A program made the translations under genes and the position numbers. Under the pieces are notes generated by a model. The model was not told where the DNA came from and made no database searches. It worked only from the letters and a program-made list of their open reading frames with translations. A stretch of 64,000 nucleotides of DNA from CAVQLX01 sp963811605 (lineage in GTDB: Bacteria > Desulfobacterota > Binatia > DP-6), in the NCBI GenBank assembly GCA_963811605.1, contig CAWESA010000003.1, forward strand, positions 310,001-374,000, read 5' to 3'. This document shows, one piece after another, positions 1 to 10,754 of this stretch. Position 1 is the first letter of the stretch. Each line of letters starts with the position of its first letter.

Positions 1-1
1 C

Positions 2-163
2 TTCGGGCTGATCGGCGTCGACGATCACAACGACCTGGAGGGATTCTTCCAGAACGTCTTCGATCGCGTGTCGCGTGGGGCGCATGACTTCAGCGACGAC
101 CTGAGCGATCTGGGCGGCAGGTTCGCCAAGCGCATCAAGCGCTTCTTCCGCCAGCTGTTCTGA
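2..163 (+). CDS. C-terminal fragment of an unrecognised protein
   Basis: An open frame enters from the left edge and runs 53 codons to TGA at 161-163. The visible tail is charged and rich in Asp, Phe, Arg and Lys, with an amphipathic end (RIKRFFRQLF). No signature residues are present and the start lies outside the window, so no function can be given. It converges on the PrsW-like gene, with only 10 bp between the two stop codons. Confidence 0.6.
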   Translation, partial: FGLIGVDDHNDLEGFFQNVFDRVSRGAHDFSDDLSDLGGRFAKRIKRFFRQLF

Positions 164-173
164 CGTGTGGAGG

Positions 174-974
174 TCAGCGCGGTCCGCGTGACGCGAGCGT
201 CCGCGGGCCGCGCCTGGCGACGGCGGCGAGAGCGAGCGCGCCCGGGCCAAGACAGAGCGCGACGATGAGGGGGACGCTGACGAAGAGAGCGCGATCTGGC
301 GGCACCGGCAAACAGCGCGCCTCCGGCGTCGCGGCACCGCAGAGCGCGCGCGTGATCGCCGCGGACGCGACCAGGTTCCAGACGGCGTGCTGCAGGATGG
401 CGGCGCCGAAGGCCAGGAGGGGTACCGCGAGGCGGTGCGGGCGGTCGTGAGCCGTCTGTCGCACCCATCCCAGCCCCGCACCGATGGTTGCCGTGAATAC
501 CGCGTGCTTCAGGCCGGCCAGGATACCGCGCACCCAGATCCCACGGGCCAGACCGGGGTATCCGCCTTGTACCGCCGCCAGCGTGAGATACTGGAACCCC
601 TCGGCGAGGTCGAAACCGAGTCCCACGAACGCCCCGCACACCATGCCGTCGCGCGCGTTCCGGAGCAGGTCGGGTCGGAGGAGGAGCAGCAGCACCGGCC
701 CCAGGCCCTTCAGCAGCTCCTCGACGATCGGCGCGCCGGCGGTGGCGGCGAGGGAATGGGCGCGCGCCGCGTCGGTGGTGCCGGCGAGGTGCGCGAGCAG
801 CAGATCGTTCAACGGAGCGGCGGCGCAGGCGGCGGCGATCACGCCCCACGCCAGCGATGCCAGGAACGCCCCCCACGGGCGCGGCCGGCGGGAATCGAGC
901 GCCGCGACCAGCAGGCCGTAGACCAGCGGTGGCACCGCCGCACCCGCCACGATACTCGGTGGATACCCGAACAT
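174..974 (-). CDS. PrsW-family intramembrane metalloprotease
   Basis: 266-residue polytopic membrane protein with about seven hydrophobic segments. It carries the ordered motifs of the PrsW/CAAX-like glutamic membrane proteases: EELLK at residues 85-89, a Glu at 125 in LGFDLAEGF, His157 in LKHAVFTAT, and His196/Asn200 in LQHAVWN. In Bacillus, PrsW starts site-1 cleavage of an anti-sigma factor; the substrate here is unknown. The ATG directly abuts the TGA of the upstream metallophosphatase gene, so it is the third gene of a tightly packed minus-strand operon after the symporter and phosphatase. The family call is firm; the physiological role is not. Confidence 0.85.
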   Translation of the reverse strand: MFGYPPSIVAGAAVPPLVYGLLVAALDSRRPRPWGAFLASLAWGVIAAACAAAPLNDLLLAHLAGTTDAARAHSLAATAGAPIVEELLKGLGPVLLLLLRPDLLRNARDGMVCGAFVGLGFDLAEGFQYLTLAAVQGGYPGLARGIWVRGILAGLKHAVFTATIGAGLGWVRQTAHDRPHRLAVPLLAFGAAILQHAVWNLVASAAITRALCGAATPEARCLPVPPDRALFVSVPLIVALCLGPGALALAAVARRGPRTLASRGPR

Positions 975-2126
975 TCACGGTCCGCGCCGGTGCTGGCGCG
1001 GCCACCCCGTAGCGCGGCAGCCCGGGTCGACGGCGCGGAGACGGCGCACGCGATCGAGCGTGTGGCCGTCGGGCCCGACGGCGCGGATCTCGAAGCGATC
1101 GGGCCACACGCGCACGCGCAGAACGTGCGGTGTCGACAGGGCACGCGGGAAGTTGGGATGGACTCGCACCGGATCGAGCTGCGTGTCGCTGCCGCCCCCG
1201 CTGGTCACGTGCATCACGCGCGCCGAGGGGACGAACTCGCAGCTCGGGAGCGAGCGCTCGTAGAAGTGCTGGTGGCCCGCGAGGACGAGGTCGACCCCGG
1301 CCGCCTCGACCACCGGCTCGAGCGCGGCGCGCAGCCCGGGCACCACGCGCTTGTGTCCTGCCGTGTACAGAGGCTCGTGGAGGAAGACGATGCGCCACGG
1401 TGCCGGGCCGCCGGCGGCGAGGTCGTCGGCCAGGCCTGGGGCGCCGGCCGCGCCGTCGGGAGAGTCGAGCGCGACGAATGCCGCCGGGCCCCAGCGGAAG
1501 TGGTAGCGTAGCGAATCGCCGGGACGCTCGTGGGCGATCGGGGCGAAGAGCGCCCGGTAGACGCTGCGATGGAAGAGGTCGTGGTTGCCCGGCGTCGGGT
1601 ACAGCGGAACCCAGCGCAGGGTGTCGCGGTAGGGCGGGAAGAAGCGGTCGTTCATCTCCTCGAGCGAGCCGTGGCCGTACGCGAAGTCCCCCACGTGGAT
1701 CAGGAAAGCCGGATGCGCGGCACGGATGCGGCGGGCGAGCGCCTTGGCGACCGGACCGCCGTGCCCGCTGTCGCCGACGACCGTGAAGAGGAGCGGGGCG
1801 TCGTCCGCCGGCGCGGTGCGGAAGTGGACCCGGGTGACGTGACGTCCATCTGGACCGGTGATGCGACAGGCGTAGCGCGTGCCAGGTGTCAGGCCCTGCA
1901 CCCGCGCACTCAGCAGGCCGCGGTCGTGTCGCATGGCCGCGGCCGTCACCGGCGCGCCGCCGGCGGCGCGACACGACACGCTCCCGCCCGCGGTCCCGGT
2001 CCACACGACCGTTGCCGCGGTCCGATCGACGCTCGTGGTGTAGAACCAGCCGGGCGGAAAGTCCGGCGAGCACCCCGTCGCGACCAGGCACAGCCACCAC
2101 GCGCCCCAGCGCCGCGATCGCGTCAC
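975..2126 (-). CDS. Purple-acid-phosphatase-like metallophosphoesterase lipoprotein
   Basis: 383 residues from a GTG that overlaps the TGA of the upstream symporter (GTGA), implying translational coupling. The N-terminus is a lipoprotein signal (basic RSRRW, hydrophobic stretch, Cys in VATGC). A fibronectin-like domain of about 85 residues follows, then the calcineurin-like metallophosphatase motifs in order: GDSGHGG, GDFAYG, GNHD, HEPLY and GHQH with a following YER. This is the purple acid phosphatase arrangement, so it is probably an exported phosphomonoesterase or diesterase anchored outside the cytoplasm. The open frame extends far upstream of the GTG, but that part only mirrors the symporter gene. 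Confidence 0.87.
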   Translation of the reverse strand: MTRSRRWGAWWLCLVATGCSPDFPPGWFYTTSVDRTAATVVWTGTAGGSVSCRAAGGAPVTAAAMRHDRGLLSARVQGLTPGTRYACRITGPDGRHVTRVHFRTAPADDAPLLFTVVGDSGHGGPVAKALARRIRAAHPAFLIHVGDFAYGHGSLEEMNDRFFPPYRDTLRWVPLYPTPGNHDLFHRSVYRALFAPIAHERPGDSLRYHFRWGPAAFVALDSPDGAAGAPGLADDLAAGGPAPWRIVFLHEPLYTAGHKRVVPGLRAALEPVVEAAGVDLVLAGHQHFYERSLPSCEFVPSARVMHVTSGGGSDTQLDPVRVHPNFPRALSTPHVLRVRVWPDRFEIRAVGPDGHTLDRVRRLRAVDPGCRATGWPRQHRRGP

Positions 2127-3418
2127 GTGATGCGGACGATCGTGGGGCTGGCCCCGCTCGGAACGGGGGCGGGGTGCTCCTCGCCGCGCGCCACGACGAC
2201 CGCCGCGGCCAGGTCGCCGGTCACGTTGAGGGTGGTGCGGCACATGTCGAGAAACCGGTCCACGCCGAGGATCATGCCGATCCCCTCGACCGGAACGCCC
2301 ACCATGCCGAGGATCATCGCGATCACCGGAATCGACCCGGCCGGAACGCCGGCGGTCCCGACTCCTCCGAGGATGCAGATCAGCACGACCATGACTTGCT
2401 GGCCGAGCGCGAGCTCGACACCGTAGAACTGGGCCAGGAATAGCACCGTCACGCCCTCGAACAGCGCGGTCCCGTTCTGATTGGCGGTGGAGCCGATGGT
2501 GAGCACGAACCGGCTCACGTGGGCGGGAAGGTGCAGCTCCTCCTCCGCCACGCGCAGCGCGGTCGGGAGCGTCGCGTTGCTCGATGCGGTCGAGAACGCG
2601 GTCACCATGGCGCTGCGGATGCCGCGAAAGAAGGTCCGCGGGCTCATGCCGCCGAGCCAGCGCACGGCCAGCGAGTAGACGATGAACTGCTGGATGGCGA
2701 GCGCCGCCAGGACGACGGCGACGTAGGCGCCGAGCTGGTGCAGGATGTCGTAGCCGAGTCGGGCCGTGAGCGTGAACAGCAGGCACGCCACGCCGACTGG
2801 CGCCGCGCGGAGCACGAGGTCGAGCAGACGCATCACGACGTCGTACAGGCCCTGCAGCGCATCCTCGAAGCGGCGCGCCGCGTCGGTGCGCGTGAGCGCG
2901 AGCCCGATGCCGAGGAGGAGCGCGAACACCATGACGGCGAGCATGTCCCCGTCCGCCATGGCGCGGACGGGGTTGGAGGGCACGAGCTGGACGAAGAAGT
3001 CGATGCCGGTGGTCTCCGGCTGCGCGGCGGGGCGCGGGACCGCGGCGCTCTGCGTCAGCAGCAGCTCCTTCAGCTGGGACGACAATCCTTCTCCGGGCCG
3101 GACCAGGTTCACCAGGCCGATGCCGAGCAACACGGCGATGCCCGACACCACGACGGTGTAGGCCAGCGTCTTGAAGCCGATGCGTCCGAGCGCGCTCACG
3201 TCGCCCAGCCCGGCCACGCCGAGCGCCAGCGCCGACACGATGAGCGGGATGACCAGCATGAAGAGGAGCCGGAGAAAGACCTTCCCGAGGGGCTCCGTGC
3301 CGTAGCGCACGACCCCGTCGAGTACCGACGTTCCGCCGAGCGCGAGGTGCGCGGCGACGCCGAGCGCGGTGCCGGCCGCCAGGCCGATGAGCATGCGCAG
3401 GGAGGGGTCGCGCGGCAC
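2123..3418 (-). CDS. Dicarboxylate/amino acid:cation symporter (DAACS family)
   Basis: About 431 residues, normal length for the GltP/DctA family, with eight or more hydrophobic segments. The C-terminal half has the SSNATLPT hairpin motif (family S-S-S-N-A-T-L-P) and NQNGTALF where GltPh has NMDGTALY, so the substrate/cation-binding core is present. It should import glutamate, aspartate or a C4-dicarboxylate with H+ or Na+. GTG at 3418 was chosen because a promoter (TTGCCC-N17-CATACT) ends at 3427, placing transcription start at or next to this codon. A TTG at 3427 would lie inside the -10 box. First gene of the symporter-phosphatase-PrsW operon. Confidence 0.88.
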   Translation of the reverse strand: MPRDPSLRMLIGLAAGTALGVAAHLALGGTSVLDGVVRYGTEPLGKVFLRLLFMLVIPLIVSALALGVAGLGDVSALGRIGFKTLAYTVVVSGIAVLLGIGLVNLVRPGEGLSSQLKELLLTQSAAVPRPAAQPETTGIDFFVQLVPSNPVRAMADGDMLAVMVFALLLGIGLALTRTDAARRFEDALQGLYDVVMRLLDLVLRAAPVGVACLLFTLTARLGYDILHQLGAYVAVVLAALAIQQFIVYSLAVRWLGGMSPRTFFRGIRSAMVTAFSTASSNATLPTALRVAEEELHLPAHVSRFVLTIGSTANQNGTALFEGVTVLFLAQFYGVELALGQQVMVVLICILGGVGTAGVPAGSIPVIAMILGMVGVPVEGIGMILGVDRFLDMCRTTLNVTGDLAAAVVVARGEEHPAPVPSGASPTIVRIT

Positions 3419-3426
3419 GGCGCGCA

Positions 3427-3455
3427 AGTATGCGCGGGCGGTCAGGTCCGGGCAA
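3427..3455 (-). promoter_or_regulatory. Sigma-70-type promoter of the symporter operon
   Basis: On the minus strand TTGCCC (3455-3450), a 17-nt spacer and CATACT (3432-3427). The expected start is near 3420, essentially at the GTG at 3418, and no ribosome binding site is visible. This suggests a leaderless mRNA. Confidence 0.45.
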
Positions 3456-3522
3456 ACGTACGAGGGGCTGGTGCGACCGAATGGCCATGCTAGGCTGCTG
3501 GCTGCTTAGAGGAGGAGCCTGG

Positions 3523-4803
3523 ATGAATCTCGCCGCGCAGACGGAGCAGCGGCCGGATACCGACACGCCGCGCCCCGGGAGCACGCTTCGGGAGGTCGAC
3601 GTCTGGTGGGCACCGCTCGAGCGCGCGCTGGGCGAGCGCTTGCTGGCGTGGTCCGGGTCACCACCCCTGACGCTCGTGCTGCCGAGCGGCCAGGAGGTGC
3701 GGCACGGCGCCACCCCGCCAGTCGCGCGCCTGCGCATCGCCGACGGCGGCACCCTCCTCGCGCTCTTCGGCCCGTCGGGAGAGCTGCAGTTCGGCGACGC
3801 CTATGCCGACGGCCGCATCGAGGTCGACGGGGACCTGCAGCAGCTGCTGGACGCGATCTTCAGCGCCCCGCGCGACGACCGGTTGGCGGCGCTCGGGTCG
3901 TGGTGGCGGTGGCTCCTCCGCCGCAGCAACTCGCTCCATCGGGCACGTGCCAACGCCCACTACCACTACGACCTGGGCAACGACTTCTATGCTCTGTGGC
4001 TCGATCGCGAGATGCTCTACACCTGCGCCTACTTTCCGTCCGCGGACATGTCGCTGGAGGAGGCGCAGGCGGCGAAGATGGAGCACGTGGCGCGAAAGCT
4101 TCGTCTCCGGCCGGGCGAGACCGTCTTCGAGGCGGGCTGCGGGTGGGGCGCGCTGGCGCTGTACCTCGCGCGCCACCACGGGGTGCGGGTCCGCGCCTGC
4201 AACGTCGCGAGTGAGCAGATCGCCTGGGCTCGCGCACGTGCAGAGCGCGAGGGCCTGTCGGGGCGTGTCGAGTTCGTCCAGGACGACTATCGCAATCTGT
4301 CCGGCCGCTGCGACGCATTCGTCTCGGTCGGCATGCTCGAGCACGTCGGGCCGGAGCACTACGGCGAGCTCCGCCGCGTCATCGACCACACGCTGGCAGG
4401 GGACGGGCGCGGCCTGCTGCACTCGATCGGACGCAACCGACCCATCGAGTTCAGCTCGTTCGTCGCCCGGCGCATCTTCCCGGGGGCGTATCCGCCGACG
4501 CTGCGCGAGATGGTCGGGCTCCTCGAGCCGGCCGATCTCTCCGTCCTCGACGTCGAGAACCTGCGCCTCCACTATGCGCGCACCCTGGAGCACTGGCTGG
4601 CGCGCTTCGAGGACCAGCGCGACGCCGTGGCGGCGCGCTCCGGCGAGCGCTTCGTGCGCATGTGGCGGCTCTACCTCGCCGGCTCCATCGCCAGCTTTCG
4701 GGCCGGTACGTTACAGCTCTTCCAGGTGCTGTTCGCGCGCGCCCGCTCGAACGCCATTCCCTGGACGCGCGCGGATCTGTATCGCGAGCAAGCCGGGTCG
4801 TGA
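3523..4803 (+). CDS. Cyclopropane-fatty-acyl-phospholipid synthase family methyltransferase
   Basis: 426 residues from ATG 3523, which has a strong ribosome binding site (GAGGAGGAG, 5 nt upstream). An N-terminal acyl-binding region is followed by HYDLGNDFY (residues 148-156), typical of CFA synthases, then the SAM-binding loop EAGCGWGAL (203-211), a GMLEHVG motif and the downstream FPGAYPP region. It methylenates unsaturated acyl chains of membrane phospholipids using S-adenosylmethionine, at the cytoplasmic membrane surface. Its stop overlaps the GTG of the next gene (GTGA), so the two are probably co-translated. A mycolic-type methyltransferase of the same fold is a less likely alternative. 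Confidence 0.9.
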   Translation: MNLAAQTEQRPDTDTPRPGSTLREVDVWWAPLERALGERLLAWSGSPPLTLVLPSGQEVRHGATPPVARLRIADGGTLLALFGPSGELQFGDAYADGRIEVDGDLQQLLDAIFSAPRDDRLAALGSWWRWLLRRSNSLHRARANAHYHYDLGNDFYALWLDREMLYTCAYFPSADMSLEEAQAAKMEHVARKLRLRPGETVFEAGCGWGALALYLARHHGVRVRACNVASEQIAWARARAEREGLSGRVEFVQDDYRNLSGRCDAFVSVGMLEHVGPEHYGELRRVIDHTLAGDGRGLLHSIGRNRPIEFSSFVARRIFPGAYPPTLREMVGLLEPADLSVLDVENLRLHYARTLEHWLARFEDQRDAVAARSGERFVRMWRLYLAGSIASFRAGTLQLFQVLFARARSNAIPWTRADLYREQAGS

Positions 4804-5327
4804 GACGTCCGATCGTCGGCGTCATGGGCTCGGGTGTCGAGCGCCACGACGCGCTGGCCGCACCGGTCGGGCGCTGGCTCGCGAGCGAGGGGGTGCACCT
4901 CCTGACCGGTGGCGGGCGAGGCGTGATGGAGGCGGTGAGCGAGGCGTTCGCGCGCGTGCCCGGCCGCCACGGCCTGGTGATCGGCGTGCTCAAGGGGCGG
5001 CCCGCCGGCGACGGATCCGTGACGGTCGATGCGCCCAATCCCTGGGTCGAGGTGCCGATCCGGACGCATCTGCCGCTCTCGGGCGCGCAGGGCACCGAGG
5101 TCCGGAGCCGCAACCACGTCAACGTGCTCACCGCCGACGTCGTGGTCGTGCTGCCGGGCGGGGAGGGGACACGCAGCGAGACGATGCTGGCACTCCGCTA
5201 CGCGCGGCCGGTGTTCGGGTTCGTCGAGCCCGGCGGCTGGCCGTCCGGCTGGCCGGTCGTGCCGGTCGCGACCACGCTCGCGGAGCTGGCCCGGCTGGTC
5301 GCGCCGCTGCTCGCCCGCCTCAGGTGA
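4800..5327 (+). CDS. SLOG-fold Rossmann-like protein (LOG / TIGR00725-like)
   Basis: 175 residues starting at GTG 4800, overlapping the CFA synthase stop by 4 nt. The Rossmann-like core shows VGVMGSG at the N-terminus, LTGGGRGVMEA (the GGGxGxM-type loop of lysine decarboxylase-like/LOG proteins) and LPGGEGTRSE (the PGGxGTxxE motif). These motifs belong to the family that includes cytokinin-activating phosphoribohydrolases and nucleotide-sensing SLOG proteins. The exact substrate cannot be read from sequence. The 3' end overlaps the convergent mannosidase gene by 8 bp. Confidence 0.8.
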   Translation: MRRPIVGVMGSGVERHDALAAPVGRWLASEGVHLLTGGGRGVMEAVSEAFARVPGRHGLVIGVLKGRPAGDGSVTVDAPNPWVEVPIRTHLPLSGAQGTEVRSRNHVNVLTADVVVVLPGGEGTRSETMLALRYARPVFGFVEPGGWPSGWPVVPVATTLAELARLVAPLLARLR

Positions 5328-7863
5328 GACGGATCGAGCGCAGCGCGCGCGGGGGCACGGGGAGCTCGATCACGCCGCCGGTGCGTCGCACGGGGTGATC
5401 CGCCGGCGTCTCGTCGAGGCGCACCGCGGTCACCTCGTGGACGGGGAAGCCCACGCGCAGCCGGGCGGTGCGCGCCTCGCCGGTCGGGTTGAGCACGCGC
5501 ACGACGAGGCCGTCGCCGGCCTCCGCCGGCTTGCAGGCCGTCAGCCTCAGGTCGCGCGGCTCGCACGCCAGCAGCGAGACGCCGGGTGCCAGCAGCGACT
5601 CGGGGCCGCCGAGCAGGCCCCACAGACCCAGCTCCGCATCCCCCGGCGCGGCGGGGTCGGCGTCGCCGCACAGGGACAGGCGGGCCTCGAGGACGCCGGG
5701 GCACTGCGCCCCGGAGACCGGCATCATGGGGCCGGCAGGGATCGGCCGGCTGCCCAGATCGAAGCGCGCGAGCCAGCCGACGGCGCGCAGCAGGGTGACG
5801 AGGATGGTCCCGTCGGTGGCGACCTCCGCCTCCGGCAGGCCGGGCGCGACGACGGTGAGCCCACCGGCACGGATCCAGCCCTGGTGCGGAAACGTCGCGG
5901 GCGCCGGGTGCACCCAGCGCGCGTCGTCGGCACGATCGGTGCCGCGGGTCGCGACGTCGAAGGTGGTCGCCGCCTCGAACCGGTCGATCGCGCGGCCGGT
6001 GGGAAAGCGCAGCCGCAGGCGATGGTCCCGTGCGACGTTGTCGGCTCGCACCGCCAGATCGACGCGTGGAACGCCCGGCGCGACCCGCGCTTCCACCGTC
6101 ACCGCGAGGGCGACCGGCTTCGCGGCCCGGCGCGCGCGCCCGTCGTCGAGCGCGCAGGGCACGTCGAGCGTGCGCTCGATCCATAGCCCCTGGAGGCCCG
6201 ACGGATGTCGCCAGCGCCGCCACGCCATCGCCCTCGCCACCGCGCCCGGGTCGTCGGCCACGGGATCGAAGTCGTAGGTGTCGCCGCGGTCGCCCCGGTC
6301 CTCTATGCCGACGAGCCCGCGATACTCCGCGTCGCCGAGGCGGACGTCGAGGGTGCCGTCATCCGCCACCGCGACCCGGACGCCCGCGGTCTCGATGACA
6401 CGGCCGTCGTCGATCGCGTCGGGACAGGCCGGCGCGGGAGTGAGCCGCATCCGGACGCACCCGAATGCGGGGACGTCCGGCGCGACCAGCTCGAGGTCGA
6501 CCGGCAGTTCGCCCGGGAGCCAGCGCGGACGCGCCGGGTCGTCCGATTCCACCACCCGCGCCGGCTGCCCGTCGACCAGGACGCCGGGCGACCCGAGCAG
6601 GGCCAGGAGGAGCGGAGGGAACTCCGGGAGGCCGAGCGGCAGCCGCATGGCGGGGTACGGGTCGAGCGGCACCCGCACGACATCCGTGCGCGGGTGTGGC
6701 GACGGGTTGAAGATCACGACGTCCTGGTCCGCCGTCCATGGCGTGCGACGCTCGACGCCGAGCCCCGAGAGCCGTGCGAGCGCTCTCGCGGTCGTCTCCC
6801 GGGCGAGGCCTTCGCACTCGTCGAGGCGCGCGACGACCTGCGCCATGACCGCGTCGGTCGAGCAGGCGCACAGGGAGTCGTGCGCCTGGCACAGCAGCAG
6901 CCGGCGCCACGCCAGCGCGAGCGCGGGCCGTTCGTCGGGGGCGCCTCGGCGATGGGCCAGGGCGGCCCAGGGCTCGGCCCAGCCCGTGAGCAGCATCTCG
7001 CATCGCCGGTTGCGGAGCTTCACGTCGGCCCGCGTGGACCAGACGCCGGGCAGCAGGTTCGCGAGCCGCGCGCCCACCAGCTCGCCGTGCACCACGGGCA
7101 GCCCGTCCGCCGGCGACTCGAACGCACCCTCGAGGAGACCGCGATCGACCGCCGCGCCGGTGCGAGTCTCGAGGGCCCGTGCCACGTCCCCGACGTGTCC
7201 GTCGGGCAGCATGTGGTCGAATCCGTTGAGCAGGAGGATCGGTCCGGCGGCTCCGTCGTCCCGTCGTGCGACGACGTCGGCGAGCGTCGCCGCGGCGGCT
7301 TCGACGTCCGTCGGGAGACACGCGGCGTCGAAATATCCGTCGCGCAGGAGCCTGGCGGCGATCGTGCTGCCGTCGGGTCCGGCCCAGCGGTATGCCGTCC
7401 CGATGCGATCGATCTCGTCGCCGCTGCCTCGCCAGTGGACGAAGCCCTCGAGCCCGAAGCCGGCAAAGAGCTGCGGGAGCTGCGCCGGGTGTCCGAACGA
7501 GTCGGGTACGTAGGCGATGCGCGAGATCGGACCGACGCGCTCGCCGACCGTGCGACCGTGGAGCAGGTTGCGCACCAGGGCCTCGCCCGAGGGCAGGAGG
7601 GAGTCGGGCTGGACGTACCACGGCCCGATCGCCAGGCGGCCCTCGCGCACGCCACGCGCGAGCTCCTCGTGCCGCCCGGGCCGCAGCGCCAGGTAGTCCT
7701 CCAGCAGCACGGTCTGACCGTCGAGGAGAAAGCGGAACCCGGGATCGGCGTCGAGCAGATCGAGGACGCGATCCACGGCATCGACCAGCCGCGCGCGATA
7801 TGCCTCGAAGGTCCGGTACCACTCGCGATCCCAGTGGAAATGCGAGACCAGGAGGCAGCGCAC
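5320..7863 (-). CDS. Glycoside hydrolase family 38 alpha-mannosidase
   Basis: 847 residues from GTG 7863. The N-terminus has SHFHWDREW (residues 7-15), whose His/Asp pair binds zinc in GH38. PDSFGH (120-125) carries the likely nucleophile Asp121, and QAHDSLCACSTD further on carries the C-terminal zinc His. A C-terminal beta-rich half follows. No signal peptide is visible, so it is probably a cytoplasmic exo-alpha-mannosidase that degrades mannosides or mannosylglycerate-like compounds. There is no ribosome binding site; a TTGACC box 35 nt upstream argues for leaderless expression from this GTG. The frame stays open for about 490 codons upstream, which only mirrors the kinase gene. A sugar kinase and a mannose-isomerase-like stub lie about 30 kb away. 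Confidence 0.88.
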   Translation of the reverse strand: MRCLLVSHFHWDREWYRTFEAYRARLVDAVDRVLDLLDADPGFRFLLDGQTVLLEDYLALRPGRHEELARGVREGRLAIGPWYVQPDSLLPSGEALVRNLLHGRTVGERVGPISRIAYVPDSFGHPAQLPQLFAGFGLEGFVHWRGSGDEIDRIGTAYRWAGPDGSTIAARLLRDGYFDAACLPTDVEAAAATLADVVARRDDGAAGPILLLNGFDHMLPDGHVGDVARALETRTGAAVDRGLLEGAFESPADGLPVVHGELVGARLANLLPGVWSTRADVKLRNRRCEMLLTGWAEPWAALAHRRGAPDERPALALAWRRLLLCQAHDSLCACSTDAVMAQVVARLDECEGLARETTARALARLSGLGVERRTPWTADQDVVIFNPSPHPRTDVVRVPLDPYPAMRLPLGLPEFPPLLLALLGSPGVLVDGQPARVVESDDPARPRWLPGELPVDLELVAPDVPAFGCVRMRLTPAPACPDAIDDGRVIETAGVRVAVADDGTLDVRLGDAEYRGLVGIEDRGDRGDTYDFDPVADDPGAVARAMAWRRWRHPSGLQGLWIERTLDVPCALDDGRARRAAKPVALAVTVEARVAPGVPRVDLAVRADNVARDHRLRLRFPTGRAIDRFEAATTFDVATRGTDRADDARWVHPAPATFPHQGWIRAGGLTVVAPGLPEAEVATDGTILVTLLRAVGWLARFDLGSRPIPAGPMMPVSGAQCPGVLEARLSLCGDADPAAPGDAELGLWGLLGGPESLLAPGVSLLACEPRDLRLTACKPAEAGDGLVVRVLNPTGEARTARLRVGFPVHEVTAVRLDETPADHPVRRTGGVIELPVPPRALRSIRLT

Positions 7864-7868
7864 GCCGC

Positions 7869-7898
7869 GAGATACGCGGGCTTGCCGCGGGGGGTCAA
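7869..7898 (-). promoter_or_regulatory. Promoter of the GH38 gene
   Basis: TTGACC (7898-7893) and, 18 nt on, TATCTC (7874-7869) on the minus strand. Transcription would begin at or within 2 nt of the GTG at 7863. Confidence 0.45.
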
Positions 7899-7954
7899 GG
7901 CGGGCGCAAAGAGGGTAGGCCCCGAGGGGGGCAATGGGGTAAACCGGTGGAGAC

Positions 7955-9377
7955 ATGAAACTCGCGGCCAAGCTCGCTGTCGGTATCGCCGGCCTCGCGG
8001 TCCTCGCCCTCGTCTGCGACGGCTGGATGCAGCAACAGCATCGCGCCGACCTGCTTGCCCTCGACGCCGAGAAGGACTGGCGCTTCGGACAGGTGCTCCA
8101 GGCCAACGTGGAGACCCTGTGGCGGGAGGACGGACCCGAAGTCGCCAAACGGCTGGTCGAATCGACCAACAACGCCACGATCCGCGAGATCTCTTCCGCT
8201 GGATGTCGGAGCTTCCGGCCGATGTGCAGGAGGAGCTGCCGATGCGGCGTGAGACCGGCGACATGGCCTGGCGATACGTGCGAGACGAGACGGGGGCGCA
8301 GGTGCGATACGTCTACGTTCCGCTGCGGGCGCCCGAGGGCGATGTCCGCGCCGCCATCGTCGCGGGTGAATCGCTGGCGCCGCGCGACGCCTTCCTGCGC
8401 CGATCCCACGTCCGCAAGGCGGCGGTGGGCGCGAGCGTGTTGATGCTGAGCGGCCTGCTCGCGGCGCTGCTCGGGACCTGGCTGGTCGAGCGCCCGCTCG
8501 ATGGCATCCGGCAATCCATCAGGGCCATCGGGGAGGGCCGGCTCGCACCCCCCATCGTGACCGACAGGCGGGACGAGCTGGGCGAGCTGGCGCACGACAT
8601 CAACGCGGTGAGCGAGCAGGTTGCCGCCCGGGAACGCCTGCAGCACGCCGATCGACTGCGGACGATCGGGCAGCTGGCCTCCGGCACCGCGCACGAGCTG
8701 GGCACGCCGCTCAGCGTGATCGGCGTCCGCGCCCGCATGATCGCGTTGGGCGAGGTACGCGGCGAGGATGCCCAGGCCAACGCCAAGGTCATCCTCGATC
8801 AATCCGCCCGCATGACCGCCATCGTCCGCCAGCTGCTCGACTACGCGCGCCGGCAAGGCTCGCAGGCCGGCCTGGTCGACCTGCGGCACGTGGTGACGGG
8901 CGCGCTCGGCATGCTCGAGCCGCTGGCGCAGAAGGGGGACGTCCACATCGACGTCGCGCTGCCGGAGCAACCGCTGCTGGTGCGTGCCGACCTCACGCAG
9001 CTCCAGCAGGTCGTCACCAACATCGCGATGAACGGCGTCCAGGCCATGGAGCGCGGCGGACGGCTGCGCGTCGAGGTAGGGCGCGGCGCCGCGACGCCGC
9101 CCGCCCACCATGCGGCGACGGCCGACGAGTGGGCGTGGGTGCGCGTGAGCGACGACGGACCGGGCATCCCGCCCGAGCACCTGGCGCACGTCTTCGAGCC
9201 GTTCTACACGACGAAGGCGGTCGGGGAGGGGACGGGGCTCGGTCTCGCCGTGGTCCAGGCCATCGTGGAAGAGCACGGCGGCTGGGTGACGGTGGCCAGC
9301 GAGCCCGGACGGGGTGCCTGCTTCACGATCCACCTCGCGGCGGCGCCACGGGAGGTCGCCACGCAGAGGCTGGCGTC

Positions 9378-9381
<4 letters not shown>
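7955..9381 (+). CDS. Membrane sensor histidine kinase, interrupted by a frameshift
   Basis: The gene starts at ATG 7955 (GGTGGAG upstream), with an N-terminal transmembrane helix. It stays in one frame to about 8190 (ATIREI), then continues in the -1/+2 frame from about 8195 (FRWMSELPADV) to TGA 9381. The second part has another transmembrane helix, a HAMP domain, the phosphoacceptor region GTAHELGTPLS, and ATPase boxes DDGPGIP and GEGTGLGL. The break sits in a CTCTT run; removing two bases restores a single kinase. A downstream-only product could start at ATG 8203 (392 aa) but would lack the first helix. It overlaps the response regulator start (GTGA). Either a recent mutation or a sequencing/assembly error; nothing suggests programmed frameshifting. 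Confidence 0.8.

Positions 9382-10750
<1,369 letters not shown>

Positions 10751-10754
<4 letters not shown>

Noticed and set aside
8180..8210. Programmed ribosomal frameshifting in the sensor kinase
   Set aside because: No slippery heptamer or stimulatory hairpin was seen at the CTCTT run; mutation or sequence error is simpler.
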